From contig NZ_BONX01000044.1 in the NCBI RefSeq assembly GCF_016862935.1, positions 1 through 64,000 on the forward strand: a stretch of 64,000 nucleotides of DNA. Direction: 5' to 3'. A model generated the notes under the pieces. It had not been told where the DNA came from, made no database searches, and saw only the letters and a program-made list of their open reading frames with translations. A program made the translations under genes and the position numbers. Positions 42,861 to 52,157 of the stretch are shown piece after piece. The stretch comes from Plantactinospora mayteni (lineage in GTDB: Bacteria > Actinomycetota > Actinomycetes > Mycobacteriales > Micromonosporaceae). The stretch's first letter is position 1. The number at the start of each line of letters is the position of its first letter.

Positions 42861-43206
42861 TTAGCACCCTCTCAAGCAGTTCCATCCGCTCCTCGTACGC
42901 CTCCGGTGGAGCGGCATTGTGCAGCGTCAGCAGGCTGTCCGCCACCATGTCGGCGACCAGCACCCGGGCGACACCCAACGGCAGCCGGGTGTACGCGGCG
43001 ATCTCCGCCAGTGACTGCGCCCGGCCCTCGCAGATCGTGGCGATGCGGTGCTTGTCATGGCCGGCGAACCGGGACTCCACGACCGCGGCCGGGCTCGCCA
43101 CGAGTACCGCCTCGAGCGCGATCTCCAGACGAGCCTCGGTACGACCGCGGGTGACCGCGTACGGTCGGACGAGCGCGCCACGCGGGTCATCGCGTCGTCC
43201 CTCCAT
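42841..43206 (-). CDS. cvnC: Conservon DUF742 protein (CvnC)
   Basis: 121 residues, DUF742 family: VRPYAVTRGRTEARLEIALEAVLV near the start, a winged-helix-like AEIAAYTRLPLGVARVLVADMV, and a leucine-rich end. It is the third partner of the conservon; its family is proposed to bind DNA or the GTPase. It overlaps cvnD by 20 bp and starts 62 bp after cvnB. Confidence 0.93.
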   Translation of the reverse strand: MEGRRDDPRGALVRPYAVTRGRTEARLEIALEAVLVASPAAVVESRFAGHDKHRIATICEGRAQSLAEIAAYTRLPLGVARVLVADMVADSLLTLHNAAPPEAYEERMELLERVLSGLRRL

Positions 43207-43268
43207 ACCGTGGTCACCTCCTCAGGGTCGAGTCGCGGTTTCACCGTTGTCATCCTTGGTCTGCCGGG

Positions 43269-43679
43269 TTACGGCCGCGAGACGGCCTCGCGCGGCAATG
43301 GCACCAGTGCCGCACCGACCCGTTCCACCAGCAGCGCCATCTCGTAGCCGACCTGGCCCACGTCACAGCTCCGGGCGGCCAGCACGGCCATCGAGGAACC
43401 GTCGCTGATCGACATCAGGAACAGGTAGCCACTGTCCATCTCGATCACCGTCTGGAGCACCCCGCCGGCGCTGAACATCCGGGAGGCGCCGTCGGTCAGG
43501 CTGACCACGCCGGACGTGATCGCCGCGAGCTGGTCGGCCCGGTCCGCCGGCAGGTCCCGCGAGGAGGCGAGGAGCAGGCCGTCCGCCGAGACCGCGACGA
43601 CGTGTGCGATGCCGGCGACGCTGTCGGCGAAGTTACTGAGCAGCCACCCCATGTCCTGCATCGCTGCTGGCCTGTTCAT
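43269..43679 (-). CDS. cvnB: Conservon roadblock/LC7 protein (CvnB)
   Basis: 136 residues from ATG 43679 (MNRPAAMQDMGWLLSNFADS). Roadblock/LC7 fold: VAGIAHVVAVSADGLLLASSRDL, GGVLQTVIEMDSGYLFLMSIS. It is expected to act as a partner or regulator of the CvnD GTPase, like MglB with MglA. It overlaps the cvnA stop by 4 bp (ATGA). Confidence 0.94.
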   Translation of the reverse strand: MNRPAAMQDMGWLLSNFADSVAGIAHVVAVSADGLLLASSRDLPADRADQLAAITSGVVSLTDGASRMFSAGGVLQTVIEMDSGYLFLMSISDGSSMAVLAARSCDVGQVGYEMALLVERVGAALVPLPREAVSRP

Positions 43680-46600
43680 CCGCTCGTCTCCTTGGTTGAG
43701 ATCATGCCGTTCTGCTCGGAACCGGCCGTCCGACCGCGCTGTACGCCGCGGTGGTAGGCCGACAACAGCCCGCGCACCTCGTCCGGGGTACGCCTGGTCC
43801 GCTCGCGCGCGCTCTTGGGCTCGACGCCACCGGGCACCAGTTGCGCCTGGGGCACCCGCTTGGGCAGGCCGGACCGGGTCGTACCGGCGTTGGCCGGCTC
43901 CGCCGCCTGGCTGGCCCGGGCCCAGCCCTCGTCGGCCGCCGTCCGCCAGGACCCCTCGGTCCCGGCCTGCGCCGGGGTGGCGGCGGCCGGCGCGGGCGCG
44001 GCAGCCGGTGGCGGTGCGGCGGCGGGTACCGGTGCTGGTGCTGGTGTCGGTGGTGCGTAGGGGGCCGGCGGCGGTGCGGAACGTCCCGGACTGCGGGCGG
44101 TCAGCGGGGTCCGGCCCGGGGTCGCCGCGTTCGGCGACGGCGGAGCGCTCGGTGCCGGCGGCGATTGGTAGCCGCCCGGCGGCACGGTGAAGATCGCGGT
44201 CGAGTCCGATCCGTGGGAACGGAACCAGACCGCCTCCATCTCGCGGAAGATCGGCGCTTCGCCGGTGTCCTCCACCCGGGGCGCGACCGCGGATGCGGCG
44301 CTGACCGGAGCGCCCGCGACCGGGCCGGAGGGCAGGCCGGACGGTGCCGCCACCGCGGGCGTCATCGCGTGCGTGGCGGCCGGGCCGGAACCCGCCGCTC
44401 CGCGCTGCGGCAGCGACGACGCGACCGTCGGGTACTGCACGGTCGGCGAGGTGACGCCACCCGAACCGGCCAGCCCCGGGTGGGCGGGCGGAGCCGTCGG
44501 CGCCGGACTCTGGTACGTCGGCGTCATGCCCTGCTGGTAGGTCGGCGTCGGTGTGACCGGCAACTGGCTCGCCGTCAGGTGGCTGTTGACCGGGCCACCG
44601 GTGCTGGCCGGCATCCCCCCGGCCGGGTCGCCGGCGGTCTGCCACTGGTTGCCCGCCGCACTGCGCCACTGCTCGGTCAGGGAGCCGCCGTTACGCGACG
44701 CGCCGACCGGAGAGAGCGTCTCCTGCCAGGCCGCACCGGACGGCGGCCGGCTGGTGGCCGGCCCCTGCTCGACCGCGAGCGGCTGCCGCTGCCGGCCGAG
44801 GATCTGGTCACGACCACGCGGGGTGGGCAGCACCACCGTGCTGGCCGGCAGGGTGACCTGGGCGACCGTGCCGCCCTCCACGTTGCGGCGCAGGTCGACC
44901 CGGATCTCGTGCCGGTGCGCCAGCCGACCGACGACCGCGAGACCCATCAGCCGGAAGGCCGCCACGTCGACGGCCGGCGGAGCGGCCAGCCGGCGGTTCA
45001 GGGCGTCCATCTGCTCTTCGCTGAGCCCGAGGCCCCGGTCCTCCACCTGGATCAACACGTAGTCGCGGATCCGGCGGGCGTCGGCGACAACCGTGGTGTG
45101 CGGCGGCGAGAAGCGGGTCGCGTTGTCGAGCAGCTCGGCGACCAGCCGGACGACGTCGTTGACCGCGTGCGCGGCGACCGAGATGTCCGGGTCGACGGTG
45201 CCGAACTCGATCCGGTTGTAGAGCTCCACCTCGGACTGCGCGGCCCGCAGCGCGTCGATCAGCAGCGCGTCTTCCCGGCGGGGCGCCGTCGAGTCGGCGC
45301 CGGCCAGCACGAGCAGGTTCTCGTCGTTGCGGCGCATTCGGGTGGCCAGGTGGTCGAGCTCGAAGAGCTGGGCCAGCCGCTTCGGGTCCTCCTCACCCCG
45401 CTCGATCGCGTCGAGTTCACCGATCATCCGGTCGACCAGGGTCTGGCTTCGGCGGGCCAGGCTGAGGAACATCGCCGAGACGCTGGTACGCAGGGCGGCC
45501 TGCTCGGCCGCGACCCGGACCGCCTCCTTGTGTACGACGTTGAACGCCAGGGCGACCTGGCCCACCTCGTCCTTGTTGTTGAGCCGGATCGGGTCCCGGA
45601 CCTGCCGGACGATCTCGTCCACGCCGCCGTCGCCGATGGTGCCGACGTCCCGCAGCCGGCGAACCGCCTCCGGCAGATCGTGGTTGGCCACCGAGAGCGC
45701 GCCCTCACGGAGCCGGCGCAGCGACTGGTTCAGCGACCGGGCCAGTACGACGGCGAGGGCGAGCGCGACGATCAGCGTGATCAGCACGATCACCGACTCG
45801 ACGATCGCCTGCTGGACGACCTCGGACCGGGCCGCCTCGGCCTGGTCCAGCAGGTCGGATTCGAGCAGGGTCTCCGCCCAGCGCATCAGGTCGTGGATCG
45901 AGCCGATCGCGATCGCCGCCGAACTCGCGCTGACCGGTGCCCGCTGCCCGACCGACCGGCCCAGGTCCCGGGCTACCTTGTCGGCCAGGATCACCGCGTC
46001 GCCGGTGACGGCGCCGTCGAGCACCGCCTGCTGCTGCACGTTGGCGGAGGCCCCGAAGGCCAGCAGCGCCTCCTGCTGGCTGGTCTGGGTGGCGATGAAG
46101 GCCGAGAACTGCTCCTGGCCGAACACCGAACCGCCGGCGAGGCCGCTGTAGACCACCGCCTCCTGGTTCGCCACGGCCTCCTTGGCCTGGGCGAGAGCGG
46201 AGAGGGTACGCAGGCTGTCACCGACCGCGCTCTCACCCGAGATCTGCCCGAGCACCTCGCCGTACGCCACGAGTTCGACGATGATCATCTCGTACCGCAG
46301 GGTGGCCTCGGCGGGCGGCATATCCCGGCGCTCCAGTACCTCCTGCCGGGTGCTGTTGAGCGCGGCCAGCCGGTCGTCGATGACCCGGAGCCGGTTCTCT
46401 ACCGAGGCGGGGACGCCACCCACCTGCGCGCGCCGGTCGTTGTACGCGGCGATCCGGGAATCGGTGCGCTGCACGTACGCGTCGTACGTCTCGGTCGTCG
46501 TCTCCGGCGACTTGGCGAGCAGCCGGGCGGCGGCGATCCGCTCCTTGTGCACGTCCTGGGTGAGCGCTGAGACGTCGGCGGAGAGTTCGGTCAGCGACCG

Positions 46601-46801
46601 GAGCACGCCGGCCTGGTAGGCGCCCTGCCCGATGTCGACCAGTCGGATCGTGGCGAGCGCCAGAACCGCCGCGACGGGGACGACGAGCAGCAGCGCGAGC
46701 TTCGACCGGATTCGGGTGTCCCGTAGCCGGGGAAGCCAGCGGCGCGGTGCAGCGCCCCCCCGCATACCTTTTGCGGGCAGGGTCGTAGGTCCGGTGCTCA
46801 C
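43676..46801 (-). CDS. cvnA: Conservon sensor histidine kinase with NIT domain (CvnA)
   Basis: 1041 residues. Helix 1 is at about 35-55, the extracytoplasmic nitrate/nitrite-sensing (NIT) domain at about 60-320 and helix 2 at about 334-355 (VIVLITLIVALALAVVLA). A HAMP-like segment follows to about 430, then a dimerisation helix with LDHLATRMRRNDENLLVLAG and a HATPase domain (ELLDNATRFSPP near 560, EDRGLGLSEE). The last ~380 residues are a proline/alanine/glycine-rich tail with no domain. First gene of the cvnABCD operon. The NIT domain is common in conservon kinases and does not prove nitrate sensing, although a nitrate assimilation operon lies only 8 kb away. Confidence 0.93.
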   Translation of the reverse strand: MSTGPTTLPAKGMRGGAAPRRWLPRLRDTRIRSKLALLLVVPVAAVLALATIRLVDIGQGAYQAGVLRSLTELSADVSALTQDVHKERIAAARLLAKSPETTTETYDAYVQRTDSRIAAYNDRRAQVGGVPASVENRLRVIDDRLAALNSTRQEVLERRDMPPAEATLRYEMIIVELVAYGEVLGQISGESAVGDSLRTLSALAQAKEAVANQEAVVYSGLAGGSVFGQEQFSAFIATQTSQQEALLAFGASANVQQQAVLDGAVTGDAVILADKVARDLGRSVGQRAPVSASSAAIAIGSIHDLMRWAETLLESDLLDQAEAARSEVVQQAIVESVIVLITLIVALALAVVLARSLNQSLRRLREGALSVANHDLPEAVRRLRDVGTIGDGGVDEIVRQVRDPIRLNNKDEVGQVALAFNVVHKEAVRVAAEQAALRTSVSAMFLSLARRSQTLVDRMIGELDAIERGEEDPKRLAQLFELDHLATRMRRNDENLLVLAGADSTAPRREDALLIDALRAAQSEVELYNRIEFGTVDPDISVAAHAVNDVVRLVAELLDNATRFSPPHTTVVADARRIRDYVLIQVEDRGLGLSEEQMDALNRRLAAPPAVDVAAFRLMGLAVVGRLAHRHEIRVDLRRNVEGGTVAQVTLPASTVVLPTPRGRDQILGRQRQPLAVEQGPATSRPPSGAAWQETLSPVGASRNGGSLTEQWRSAAGNQWQTAGDPAGGMPASTGGPVNSHLTASQLPVTPTPTYQQGMTPTYQSPAPTAPPAHPGLAGSGGVTSPTVQYPTVASSLPQRGAAGSGPAATHAMTPAVAAPSGLPSGPVAGAPVSAASAVAPRVEDTGEAPIFREMEAVWFRSHGSDSTAIFTVPPGGYQSPPAPSAPPSPNAATPGRTPLTARSPGRSAPPPAPYAPPTPAPAPVPAAAPPPAAAPAPAAATPAQAGTEGSWRTAADEGWARASQAAEPANAGTTRSGLPKRVPQAQLVPGGVEPKSARERTRRTPDEVRGLLSAYHRGVQRGRTAGSEQNGMISTKETSG

Positions 46802-47256
46802 GACATCGCCTCCGTCGTTTCATTACGTGACCCGTCGACCGATGCCTGCTGCAGCGGATCGAGCCGCACGCGGCACGGCCGCGATTTCATCAGAAGAAGG
46901 CCGCTTTGGGAAGCGACGGGAGGGCAGCAAAGGTCCATCATGGGACGTCGACTACCCTCGAAGCCGGAGGATCGATGAATCGGCAAGTCTCTGATCAGCA
47001 CGTATATCTCTAGAGTGGTCGTCCGTATCTGGAAAGTTATCCTGCACCCGTACCCCCTCTTATCACTATGTGAGACCCGTCATCCCGAAACCAGCCTGGT
47101 ATCGAGCGCTTGACCCAGGCGGCCGGCATTGGCAAGGTTTTGCGGGTTTGAAGGCTTCGCGTGAACCGTACGGCAGATCGTTGCCCATCCATTGTGGACG
47201 ACAAGCTCGGCGGCCGGGCAAGCCCCCCGCCCGCGCCGGATACCTGGAGGACTGAG
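46802..47256. other. Divergent regulatory region cvnA / LivJ-like lipoprotein
   Basis: 455 bp with no gene. The stretch 46975-47090 is unusually AT-rich for this replicon and probably contains the cvnA promoter. On the plus strand a promoter-like TTGACC - 17 bp - CAAGGT is seen at 47110-47138. Confidence 0.5.
47110..47138 (+). promoter_or_regulatory. Promoter candidate for LivJ-like lipoprotein gene
   Basis: TTGACC (47110-47115), 17 bp spacer, CAAGGT (47133-47138). It fits the actinobacterial TTGACN/TAnnnT pattern except at the first base of the -10. It lies about 119 bp before the TTG start. Confidence 0.38.
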
Positions 47257-48453
47257 TTGAGGCCCATCCGCTCCGCGATACCCGCGCTGCTCGCGTCGGC
47301 CATCCTGGCAACCTCGCTGACCGGCTGCCAGTTCGGCGCGCCGGAGGAGGCGTCCGGAGAGATCGTGATCGGCGCCGACCTGGAACTGTCCGGCGCGGCC
47401 CCACAGGTGGGCAAGGCCTACCAGCGGGCCCTGGAACTCAAGGTCGAGCAACTGAACGAGTCCGGTGCGCTGGGCGGTCGCCGAGTCCGCCTGGAGGTCC
47501 GGGACAACAAGTTCGATGCCAGCATCTCGGCGACCAATATCGGCGATTTCACCTCCGATCCGGCGATCAGCGGCATCATCATGGGCAGCTGCAACGAGTG
47601 CGCCATCGGTGCGGCGAAGACGGTGAAGAGCAAGCAGGTTCCGACGATCGCGCTCGCTCCGGCCACTGACGTGGCCGCCCCGGGGCCGGACCGGGAGTAC
47701 ATGTTCAAACTCGGCCCGAACGCCCGCGACAATGTCGCCGCCATCGCCGCCGAACTCCGGGCCCGCAAGGTCAAGACGGTGGCAGTGCTGCACACCGCCG
47801 ACAAGTACGGCGAGGAGGGCGCGGCGACGCTGACGAACGAACTCGTCGGCGTCGAGGAGGACCCGACCGACATCCCGATCCTGGCGAAGCGGTCGGTGAA
47901 GGTGACCGACACCGACGTCAGCCAGGCGGTGGGCGCGCTGGTGGCGGAGGAGCCCGAGGCGATCATCGTGTGGACCCCGGCCGACCAGGCCAACCTGGCG
48001 ATCGGGAGCCTGGGCAAGGAGCGTTACCGGGGACACGTCTTCTTCGACGCGGTGGCCGCCGGCGACCTCTTCATCGGCAACAGCGGCACCGCGGCGGAGG
48101 ACACCACGATGGTCTTCACCCAGACCATGGTGATCGACGACGTGATCGCGACCACCCCGGCCAAGGCGGCGAGCAAGCAGTGGTTCCGGGACTACACCGC
48201 CCGGTTCGGCGGCTACTACGGATACTCCTCGTTCGCCGCCGACGCGGTACAACTCATCGTGGACGCGGCGGTGCGGGCCGGCGGCGACGGCGAGGCGCCG
48301 GACCGCCCACGGATCCGCAGCCTGCTGGAGACCGCGGAGACCGACGGCCTCTCCGGCCCGATCCGGATGACGCCGGAGAACCACTCGGGGCTGATGCCCC
48401 AGGCACTGAGCCTGCTGGTCGCCCGTGGCGGCCGGTGGCGGCTGGCCGGCTGA
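47257..48453 (+). CDS. Substrate-binding lipoprotein, branched-chain amino acid (LivJ) type
   Basis: 398 residues from TTG 47257 preceded by GGAGG at 6 bp; a GTG at 47161 is in frame but gives no signal peptide at its N-terminus. The lipoprotein signal ends at Cys24 (LTGC). The mature part is a type I periplasmic-binding fold: IVIGADLELSGAAPQVGKAY, LNESGALGGRRVRLEVRDNK, VKTVAVLHTADKYGEEGA. No LivHM permeases are nearby; instead an SsuB-like ATPase follows after 109 bp. Binding proteins of this type are often found beside conservons and may serve as sensors. The ligand is unknown. Confidence 0.87.
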   Translation: MRPIRSAIPALLASAILATSLTGCQFGAPEEASGEIVIGADLELSGAAPQVGKAYQRALELKVEQLNESGALGGRRVRLEVRDNKFDASISATNIGDFTSDPAISGIIMGSCNECAIGAAKTVKSKQVPTIALAPATDVAAPGPDREYMFKLGPNARDNVAAIAAELRARKVKTVAVLHTADKYGEEGAATLTNELVGVEEDPTDIPILAKRSVKVTDTDVSQAVGALVAEEPEAIIVWTPADQANLAIGSLGKERYRGHVFFDAVAAGDLFIGNSGTAAEDTTMVFTQTMVIDDVIATTPAKAASKQWFRDYTARFGGYYGYSSFAADAVQLIVDAAVRAGGDGEAPDRPRIRSLLETAETDGLSGPIRMTPENHSGLMPQALSLLVARGGRWRLAG

Positions 48454-48562
48454 GCCGGCGATCGACGTCGCGGCCCGGCGGTGCGGAACGAGCCCTCGCC
48501 GCCGGGAGGCGTCCGGGATAGCCTGTCGACACTGTCGACCTGTCGAATGGGGTGGCCTAGCG
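48454..48562. other. Short spacer with TGTCGA repeats
   Basis: Just before the ATPase start, TGTCGA occurs three times (CCTGTCGACACTGTCGACC region, 48522-48546), forming overlapping GTCGAC palindromes. It may be a regulator site; no match to a known box is claimed. Confidence 0.35.
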
Positions 48563-49372
48563 ATGATCCGACTCTCCGGAGTATCCCGGACCTTCGGCGG
48601 TCGGTCCGGTTCCGTTGAGGCGCTGCGGGGCATCGACCTCGACGTCGCCGACGGCGAGTTCCTCGCCGTGGTGGGCCGCTCCGGCTGCGGAAAGTCCACC
48701 CTGCTGCGCCTGGTGGCCGGCCTGCTGCCGGTGACCGGGGGCGAGGTCCGGGTGGCGGACGAGGTCGTCACCCGGCCACGGCGGGACATCGCCATGGTCT
48801 TCCAACGCCCGGCGCTGCTGCCCTGGCGGTCGGTGCTCGACAACGTGCTGCTGCCGACCGAGATCTTCGGCTGGAGCAAGGCCGCGCACCGCGACCGGGC
48901 CCGCGACCTGCTGTCGATGGTCGGGCTCAGCGAGTTCGAGAAGCGGCTTCCGCACGAGCTGTCCGGCGGCATGCAGCAGCGGGTGTCGCTCTGCCGGGCC
49001 CTGATCCAGCAGCCGAAGGTACTGCTGATGGACGAGCCGTTCTCCGCGCTGGACGCGCTGACCCGGGAGGAGTTGTCGGTCGAACTCCAACGGATCCACA
49101 TGGAGCACTCGGCGACGATCCTCTTCGTCACCCACTCGATCGACGAGGCGGTGCTGCTCGCCGACCGGGTTGTCGTACTCAGCCCTCGACCCGGTCGGAT
49201 CCGCAAGGTCCTCGACATCGACATCCCGCGTCCCCGCTCCCTGGGCCGCAACGCGCACTTCGAGGACGTCGCCCGGGCCAGCGCGGAGCTGCACGAACTC
49301 CTGCTCGACCACCCCGAGGGCGGCCCCGGCCTGGCGCTGAGCGGCAGTGGTCAGGTCGACCAACAGCACTGA
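48563..49372 (+). CDS. ABC transporter ATP-binding protein, SsuB/TauB type
   Basis: 269 residues. Canonical motifs: Walker A VGRSGCGKSTLLRLVAG, Q-loop VFQRPALLPWRSVLDNV, signature LSGGMQQRVSLCRAL, Walker B VLLMDEPFSALDALTRE and switch histidine FVTHSIDEAVLL. The wording (LPWRSVLDNV, THSIDEAVLLADRVVVL) is that of the NitT/TauT/SsuB family, so its natural partners are the binding protein at 39258 and permease at 40461 rather than the LivJ-type protein next to it. The system appears split by the conservon and SDR genes. Confidence 0.92.
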   Translation: MIRLSGVSRTFGGRSGSVEALRGIDLDVADGEFLAVVGRSGCGKSTLLRLVAGLLPVTGGEVRVADEVVTRPRRDIAMVFQRPALLPWRSVLDNVLLPTEIFGWSKAAHRDRARDLLSMVGLSEFEKRLPHELSGGMQQRVSLCRALIQQPKVLLMDEPFSALDALTREELSVELQRIHMEHSATILFVTHSIDEAVLLADRVVVLSPRPGRIRKVLDIDIPRPRSLGRNAHFEDVARASAELHELLLDHPEGGPGLALSGSGQVDQQH

Positions 49373-49404
49373 CCCGACGGTCAGTAATTTTCAGTAGTCA
49401 GTCG

Positions 49405-49443
49405 GCCACCCTGGCCGGTGTCGGACCTCCGGCCCAGGGTGGC
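49405..49443 (+). terminator. Terminator-like hairpin after SsuB-type ATPase
   Basis: Arms GCCACCCTGG (49405-49414) and CCAGGGTGGC (49434-49443), with an inner CCGG/CCGG pairing. It is 33 bp past the ATPase stop and ends about 33 bp before the next start. Confidence 0.65.
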
Positions 49444-49475
49444 GGGCACGGTCAGGGGTGCGTAACGTGCCCGGC

Positions 49476-52157
49476 ATGGCCTACCGGACCTGGGGCAGAG
49501 TGCTGCTCGCCGCACTCCTCGTCGGGATCGTCAGCGGCGCCGGCCAGCTGGGGATCGCGTACGGGCTCGGCCTCGTCCGCTTCGACCGCAGCTTCGACGC
49601 CGCCACGGCGAACCAGTGGCCCGCCCAGCTCGTCTGGGTCGGCTGGTTCGCCATGCTGGCGGCCGTACTCGGCGCGATGGTGGCCGACCGGCTCGTTCGC
49701 AGGTACACCCTGCCCACCACGCTCGGCAACCGGGCCGCCATCTCGGCGTTGGCCGCCCTCGGCGCACTCGCGGTCGCCCCGCTCTCCATGCAGCCTGCCC
49801 GGGCGGCCCAGGTCGCCTCGGCCGACCCGGTGGCCCTGACCGGGGTGGCGGCGGCGGTCGGTGCCGGGGTCGGGTTCGTCGCCGCCCTGGCCGCGCTCAG
49901 CCATCGTCCGGTGCTCTGGAACATCGGCGCGGTGACCGGCGTGGTCTGGTTCCTCGCCGTACTGTCCGTGCTGCCCTCGCTCGGCCCCGCCGACCCGATG
50001 CCGGCGGTCCGGCTCGGCGGTGTCGACCCGAGCTGGCTGGGTGCCGGCGCCAGCCAGCGGCTTGCGGTCGTCACCATGCCGGCGCTGGCCCTGGTCGCGG
50101 GCGCACTCGCCGGTGCCCTGGCCCGGCGGCGCGAGCTGCCGTCGCCGGTGGTCGCCAGTTGTGGCGTGGCAGGCCCGGCGATGCTCGCCCTGGCGTACGT
50201 GGTCGCCGGCCGGGGCGACTCGACCGACGCCCACCAGGCGGCGCCGTACTGGGCAGCGCTGATCGCCGTCGGCGCGGGTGCACTGGGTTCGGTGCTGGCG
50301 GCCTGGGCCCGCTGGCCGCTGACCGCCCCGGCGGAGACCGCCCCGGCCGACTCGACCGCCGAATCCGCCCCCTCGTCCGTCAGCACGACACCCGGCGGCA
50401 CCGCCGCGACGACGGCCGGCGTGACCGTCGGCGCAGTGCCCGGCAGCACCGCCGGCATGGTGCCGGTCGGCGGCGGCACCGCCGCGACGACGGCCGGCAG
50501 CGATGCCAGCGACGCGCCGACCGCGGTCATCCCGCCGGTGAGCGCGCCGAGCGGCGGCGCCACGACCGACTCGACCTGGCCCGGCAGCATCTCCACCGGC
50601 AACGCCACGACCGGCGCCACCACGATCGGCAACGCCACCGTTGGCAGCACCGCCACGGGCAGCATCTCCACCGGCAGCATCTCCACCGGCAGAGCGGCAC
50701 TGGGCGGCGCCACGACCGGCGGCGCCTCGGCCGACTCGACCTGGCGGTTGGACATCCCCGGCGGCGCACCTCCGGCGGGCGGTACCGGCACCGGTGGTGA
50801 CCGGGTTGCCGGGACGACGGCGGCCGGCACCTGGACGCCCGGTCCGGCGGCCGGTGGGCAGCCGGGCAACGAATCGACGGAACCGCCCCGGGCACCGGCG
50901 CCGGATACCGGGAACTGGTCGTTCGACCTCACCGGAGGCATCCCGACGCCGCGCGTCTCGACGGAGTACTCCGCGCCCACCGAGCGGTTCGGTTCACCGA
51001 CCCCGACCACGCCCGAGAGCGGTCAGCGAAGCAGCACGGAACCGGTCAGCCCGGCCAGCGACGGGCCGACCACCGGTTCGGGGGATGCCGGATCGCCGGC
51101 CGGTTGGGCGGGTGCCCGTCGGCTGCGTACCGAGGACTTCTGGCCGACCACGACACCGACGGAAACACCGGCAGGATCGGCGGCGACCACGCCGGCAGCA
51201 CCGGAGCAGCCGGCCGCAGCGACACCACCAGCGGTTCCGATGCCACCAGCGGTCCCGGCGCCGCCAGCAGTTTCGACGCCGCCAGGGGTCCCGGCACCAC
51301 CAGGGGTCGCGGCGCCGCCAGCGGTTCGGACGCCGCCAGTGGCAATGCCCACGGCGCCGCCTGCGACGGCGACCCGGACCGACGATGCCTGGGACGCCTT
51401 CGCGCCGGTCAGCCGTCCTCGACTCGACCCTCGTGAACCGTCGACCGATCCGGCCCAGCGGCCGACCGGGGGCAGCGGGGCCGGCACCACCAGCACCGGC
51501 ACGAGCAGCCCCGGCACGAGCAGCCCCGGCAGTCCTGGCAGTTCCGGGAGTTCTGGCAGTTCCGGCCCCGGGTCGGACGACGCAGGGCGGGCCGGGGACA
51601 AGCGGTCGTACCCGAGTGGGAACTCGGCGGAATGGGGCCGGAGCCGTACGGAGCCGAGCGGAGCGGACCCGACCCGGACCGAGCGGATTCCGCCCGTCCC
51701 GGTGGTCTCCGGGGACTCCCCGGTCCAGGCGACATCGGACCGCGGCACGCCCCCGGCTGAAACCGACCCGGCAAGTACCGCCGAGGTCAGGTCCGAGTCC
51801 GGGACCGGAGACCCGGAGCCGCCGACCGGGCGGATCCGTCGCGGCCTGTTCCGGCGCAACCGGGGCAGCACCGACCCCGAGCAGACCGGCACCATCGAGA
51901 CCGGCAAGAGCCAGTCGAAGCAGGAGAACGGCCAGTCGAAGCAGGAGAAGGGTGAGCCGAAGCAGGACAAGGGCGAGGCGAAGCAGCGGGAGGCGAAGGG
52001 CCGCACCCGTACGGAGGAACCGGTGCCGGCCCGCGACGAGGAGTACGTCGACTGGGTGAGCGGGCTCAGCGAACCCGACCCGGCCGCCGACGACCTCGGC
52101 CCGGACCGCAGCCTACGACGCTCACTCCGCTCAACCGGCCGCCACCACGCCGACTGA
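49476..52157 (+). CDS. Polytopic membrane protein with long low-complexity tail
   Basis: 893 residues from ATG 49476 (MAYRTWGRVLLAALLVGIVS); an in-frame GTG at 49458 is also possible. Residues 1 to about 280 contain about seven hydrophobic helices (LVWVGWFAMLAAVLGAMVA, ALIAVGAGALGSVLAAW). The remaining ~600 residues have no recognisable domain. First come Ser/Thr/Gly repeats (TGSISTGSISTGRAA), then proline repeats (PPAVPAPPAV), then a charged end with SKQENGQSKQEKGEPKQ and a final EEYVDWVSGLSEPDPAADD motif. No family is recognised. A cell-envelope role is plausible from the topology only. Confidence 0.72.
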   Translation: MAYRTWGRVLLAALLVGIVSGAGQLGIAYGLGLVRFDRSFDAATANQWPAQLVWVGWFAMLAAVLGAMVADRLVRRYTLPTTLGNRAAISALAALGALAVAPLSMQPARAAQVASADPVALTGVAAAVGAGVGFVAALAALSHRPVLWNIGAVTGVVWFLAVLSVLPSLGPADPMPAVRLGGVDPSWLGAGASQRLAVVTMPALALVAGALAGALARRRELPSPVVASCGVAGPAMLALAYVVAGRGDSTDAHQAAPYWAALIAVGAGALGSVLAAWARWPLTAPAETAPADSTAESAPSSVSTTPGGTAATTAGVTVGAVPGSTAGMVPVGGGTAATTAGSDASDAPTAVIPPVSAPSGGATTDSTWPGSISTGNATTGATTIGNATVGSTATGSISTGSISTGRAALGGATTGGASADSTWRLDIPGGAPPAGGTGTGGDRVAGTTAAGTWTPGPAAGGQPGNESTEPPRAPAPDTGNWSFDLTGGIPTPRVSTEYSAPTERFGSPTPTTPESGQRSSTEPVSPASDGPTTGSGDAGSPAGWAGARRLRTEDFWPTTTPTETPAGSAATTPAAPEQPAAATPPAVPMPPAVPAPPAVSTPPGVPAPPGVAAPPAVRTPPVAMPTAPPATATRTDDAWDAFAPVSRPRLDPREPSTDPAQRPTGGSGAGTTSTGTSSPGTSSPGSPGSSGSSGSSGPGSDDAGRAGDKRSYPSGNSAEWGRSRTEPSGADPTRTERIPPVPVVSGDSPVQATSDRGTPPAETDPASTAEVRSESGTGDPEPPTGRIRRGLFRRNRGSTDPEQTGTIETGKSQSKQENGQSKQEKGEPKQDKGEAKQREAKGRTRTEEPVPARDEEYVDWVSGLSEPDPAADDLGPDRSLRRSLRSTGRHHAD

